This document shows, piece after piece, positions 6,088-8,154 of a stretch of 8,154 nucleotides of DNA; the first letter of the stretch is position 1, and every line of letters starts with the position of its first letter. Source of the DNA: Bacteroidota bacterium (GTDB lineage Bacteria > Bacteroidota > Ignavibacteria > Ignavibacteriales > Ignavibacteriaceae); NCBI GenBank assembly GCA_021793635.1, contig JAJYSI010000131.1:1-8154 (forward strand). Direction: 5' to 3'. Below the pieces are notes generated by a model that ran no database searches, was not told the DNA's origin, and worked only from the letters and a program-made list of their open reading frames with translations. Both the position numbers and the translations under genes were made by a program.

Positions 6088-6537
6088 ATGAAACTAGAAG
6101 AAGAAATATCCCAGAAATCGTTCAAAACAGAATTTCACAAAGCTACCGTAAATCTAATTTATACTTATAACTGGTTAGTAAATTATCAAATTGACCTTTT
6201 AAAGCCGTATGAAATAACATTGCAGCAATTTAATATTCTTAGAATATTAAGAGGACAGTATCCAAATCCTACGACAATCAAGCTACTTAAAGAAAGAATG
6301 CTTGACAAAATGTCTGATGCTTCTAGGATTGTTGAAAAGCTCCGGATTAAAAATTTGATAGACAGAAAAGTTTGTCCCCATGAAAGAAGGAAAGTAGACG
6401 TGATAATCACCCAAAAGGGATTGGAATTGCTGAAAGAGATTGATAACCATGATGATGAAGTAATTGCAAAGATATCCTCGCTTAACGCACATGAAGTTAT
6501 ACGACTGAATGAGTTACTTGATAAAATGCGAGGATAA
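6088..6537 (+). CDS. MarR-family transcriptional regulator
   Basis: This is a 149-residue winged-helix regulator of the MarR family, expected to be a dimer binding palindromic operators and released by a small molecule or oxidation. N-terminal dimer helices cover about 10-40 (FKTEFHKATVNLIYTYNWLV). TLQQFNILRILRG (44-56) begins the DNA-binding domain. The recognition helix lies in MSDASRIVEKLRIKNLIDR (75-93), and the wing in CPHERRKVDVIITQKG (96-111), where ERR replaces the more common DRR. The C-terminal helix ends in LNELLDKM. One cysteine, C96, sits at the base of the wing. An in-frame stop at 6067-6069 leaves 6088 as the first ATG; no clear Shine-Dalgarno is present. This subtype resembles Bacteroidota regulators that I recall near YceI genes, so control of the upstream yceI-pirin genes is a reasonable inference. 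Confidence 0.92.
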   Translation: MKLEEEISQKSFKTEFHKATVNLIYTYNWLVNYQIDLLKPYEITLQQFNILRILRGQYPNPTTIKLLKERMLDKMSDASRIVEKLRIKNLIDRKVCPHERRKVDVIITQKGLELLKEIDNHDDEVIAKISSLNAHEVIRLNELLDKMRG

Positions 6538-6581
6538 AATTTTTTCTATAAATTATGTTTTAAAGGAAATTAAATTAAAAA

Positions 6582-8154
6582 TTAATCGTTGTCCTTTTCA
6601 TCTTCTTTTACCCTTACAAATGCACTATGAACCGGTGCAGGCATGGGCGTATCTTTTCCCTTAATTGCTTTCCACAGTATTTCATTAAACTCATCTTCCG
6701 GTACTGCGTCCTCTCGAGTAAAATTGAGGTGATCGCATTTCTTTGAACCATAAGCCTCAGCTGTATTTTTTACGTTGATATCTATTTCGGGATTTATAAC
6801 AGAGTATGCCTTTAAGTCAGGTGTGTCTGTAATGGAAAACAAAATTGGCGTAGCCGATAGATCGAACTGAGTCATCGGCGGTAAACCCAGGACCAATTCA
6901 ATTGTTTTCAAAACGCTGGAGGTGGAATACATCGTATGATCTACATAATGGCGCTTTATATAAGGACTGATAACAAGCAACGTTGAACGGTGAGCATCAA
7001 CGTGATCAGAACCATCCTGTGCATCATCTTCCAAAATAAATATGATTGAATTTTTCCAATACTTACTACTTGAAATTTTTTGAACTATCAATCCAACGGC
7101 GTAATCATTTATTGCCACGTAAGCCTGTGGTGTTAAAGCACCTCTTTTTGTTCCATATGTGTGATCATTTGGAAGACGCATCAAAGTAAAAGCAGGAAGT
7201 GAATCTCCTTTCACGTATTCGTCAAATTCCTTTTCCCATTGCTCGTATCGATAAACATCGCTGATATTTAAATCCCAACCCGGATAAATATGACTAGTAA
7301 ATTCATTCAAATCGGAATCCCTTGCAGCATATATCCCGTTTTTTTTCTCAACAAACTCACCGTAGTTTCTCATGGTAAGTTTATGATTGATAACATCGTT
7401 CCAAATATATCCTGAAGACGGAGCAGCAATCGCAGAGCCGCCTTCAAAATTATACTGCTGTCCCCGCCCTCCATAATTAACCGGCCAAAGTTTATCCACG
7501 TAATCTGTTGCATATGCAGCAGTTGACCAGTTATGCCCACTCGCGCTCACTTCGGCGTCATCGTAAAAATTATCATATAGAGTAAAATCTTCAGTTAGCT
7601 TATGTTGATTTGGTGTAATATTTCTGGGAAAGAAACAGAGTGAGCTGTCTCCGTTTCCTTCGGGTAAATCTCCAAATACTTGATCGTAAGTTCTGTTTTC
7701 CTTTATGATATAAAAAACATGTTGTATTTTTTTACTCCTTACCAAATCTTGTTTGTCCGGGATTACGTCTTGGATTCCTATCCAATTTTTTTCTTTTGAA
7801 ATGTACGGAGTGTTCTCATAAACCTTCTTGCTGTAACCGGCAAGAATTTTATTGTTTGGAAATTTAATAATCGATACCGTCCCATTAAATAAAACCCCGA
7901 TGTACTGTTTTACTTTTGATTCCCTTACTCCAGGTTTGGGTCCTTCGGGATTTGGAAGTGAGCTTAATCCTTTACCATCGGCTACAGCGATTTCATTTGT
8001 CTGTGAAATATATTTTATTGCAGTGGGGTACCAACCGGTGGGAATAAATCCGAGGCTTTTTGATTTCCCTTTTTTGCTAATGTTAAAAAGTGCTACATAA
8101 TTATTATTTGCATTTGCCACCATCAGAATAGTCTGGTCATTGCCTGCAAAACAA
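6582..8154 (-). CDS. YVTN beta-propeller/phosphoesterase fusion protein (N-terminus outside window)
   Basis: The open frame continues to the window edge (upstream residues read CFAGNDQTIL before the methionine at 8121-8123), so that methionine is internal and the gene is partial. Residues are counted from it. Residues 1-100 are propeller repeats (LMVANANNNYVALFNIS; YPTAIKYISQTNEIAVADGKG; NGTVSIIKFP). Residues about 133-430 form a phosphoesterase of the phospholipase C/acid phosphatase family in the alkaline-phosphatase superfamily. Its motifs are HVFYIIKENRTYDQVFGDLP (135-154) with metal/nucleophile ENRT, MRLPNDHTYGT (315-325), EDDAQDGSDHVDAHRS (365-380) and YSTSSVLKTIELVLGLPPM (399-417). Such fusions are normally secreted and of unverified substrate, probably phosphate esters or phospholipids. 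The acidic tail EDEKDND ends at a TAA (6582-6584). It converges on marR with a 44-bp gap that has no clear terminator. Confidence 0.93.
   Translation of the reverse strand, partial: CFAGNDQTILMVANANNNYVALFNISKKGKSKSLGFIPTGWYPTAIKYISQTNEIAVADGKGLSSLPNPEGPKPGVRESKVKQYIGVLFNGTVSIIKFPNNKILAGYSKKVYENTPYISKEKNWIGIQDVIPDKQDLVRSKKIQHVFYIIKENRTYDQVFGDLPEGNGDSSLCFFPRNITPNQHKLTEDFTLYDNFYDDAEVSASGHNWSTAAYATDYVDKLWPVNYGGRGQQYNFEGGSAIAAPSSGYIWNDVINHKLTMRNYGEFVEKKNGIYAARDSDLNEFTSHIYPGWDLNISDVYRYEQWEKEFDEYVKGDSLPAFTLMRLPNDHTYGTKRGALTPQAYVAINDYAVGLIVQKISSSKYWKNSIIFILEDDAQDGSDHVDAHRSTLLVISPYIKRHYVDHTMYSTSSVLKTIELVLGLPPMTQFDLSATPILFSITDTPDLKAYSVINPEIDINVKNTAEAYGSKKCDHLNFTREDAVPEDEFNEILWKAIKGKDTPMPAPVHSAFVRVKEDEKDND

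Noticed and set aside
5970..6170. Plus-strand 66-codon open frame overlapping the start of marR
   Set aside because: It crosses the repeat/hairpin spacer and then reads marR in the wrong frame; the product has no domain-like features and no ribosome-binding site.
6538..6581. Possible bidirectional terminator between the convergent marR and phosphoesterase genes
   Set aside because: Only AT-rich 5-bp complementary stretches could be found, with no convincing stem followed by a T-run.

Overview
The window looks like an AT-rich chromosomal stretch from the Bacteroidota/Ignavibacteriota side of the tree. The AlaS, HemB, YjbR, YceI, pirin and MarR proteins all read like the versions of that lineage. 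Several genes (alaS, the YjbR-like gene, pirin, marR) have no convincing Shine-Dalgarno sequence, which is common there. One spacer carries a match to the Bacteroidota -7 element TAnnTTTG. The lineage is inferred from motif resemblance only; no search was run.

Layout. Positions 1-67 hold the start of a minus-strand gene for an exported protein; only the signal peptide is visible. A 251-bp divergent spacer (68-318) separates it from a plus-strand housekeeping block: alaS (alanyl-tRNA synthetase, 319-2904), hemB (porphobilinogen synthase, 2995-3981) and a YjbR/MmcQ-family gene (3993-4349) that lies 11 bp behind hemB. The alaS-hemB spacer contains a long inverted repeat that reaches hemB's ribosome-binding region. 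A 211-bp spacer follows (4350-4560). It holds a very small reading frame with a good ribosome-binding site whose hydrophobic, membrane-segment-like sequence sits in a different frame from its ATG, so it may be a broken micro-gene.

Next comes a plus-strand trio: a YceI-family protein (4561-5103), a pirin of the YhhW type (5222-5941) and a MarR-family regulator (6088-6537). I infer that this is a small regulated cassette, perhaps responding to quinones, phenolics or oxidants. The yceI-pirin spacer carries a candidate promoter with an inverted repeat at the expected transcription start. The pirin-marR spacer carries a 10-bp direct repeat and a GC-rich CUUG hairpin. The window ends with a convergent minus-strand gene (6582 to beyond 8154). 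It encodes a YVTN-type beta-propeller fused to a phospholipase C/acid-phosphatase-type phosphoesterase; its N-terminus lies outside the window.

Most genes are ordinary members of known families. I see no tRNA, rRNA, CRISPR array or insertion sequence, and no strong rho-independent terminator. The observations most worth a second look are the frame-shifted micro-gene before yceI, the structured leader of hemB, and the operator-like repeats around the pirin and marR genes.
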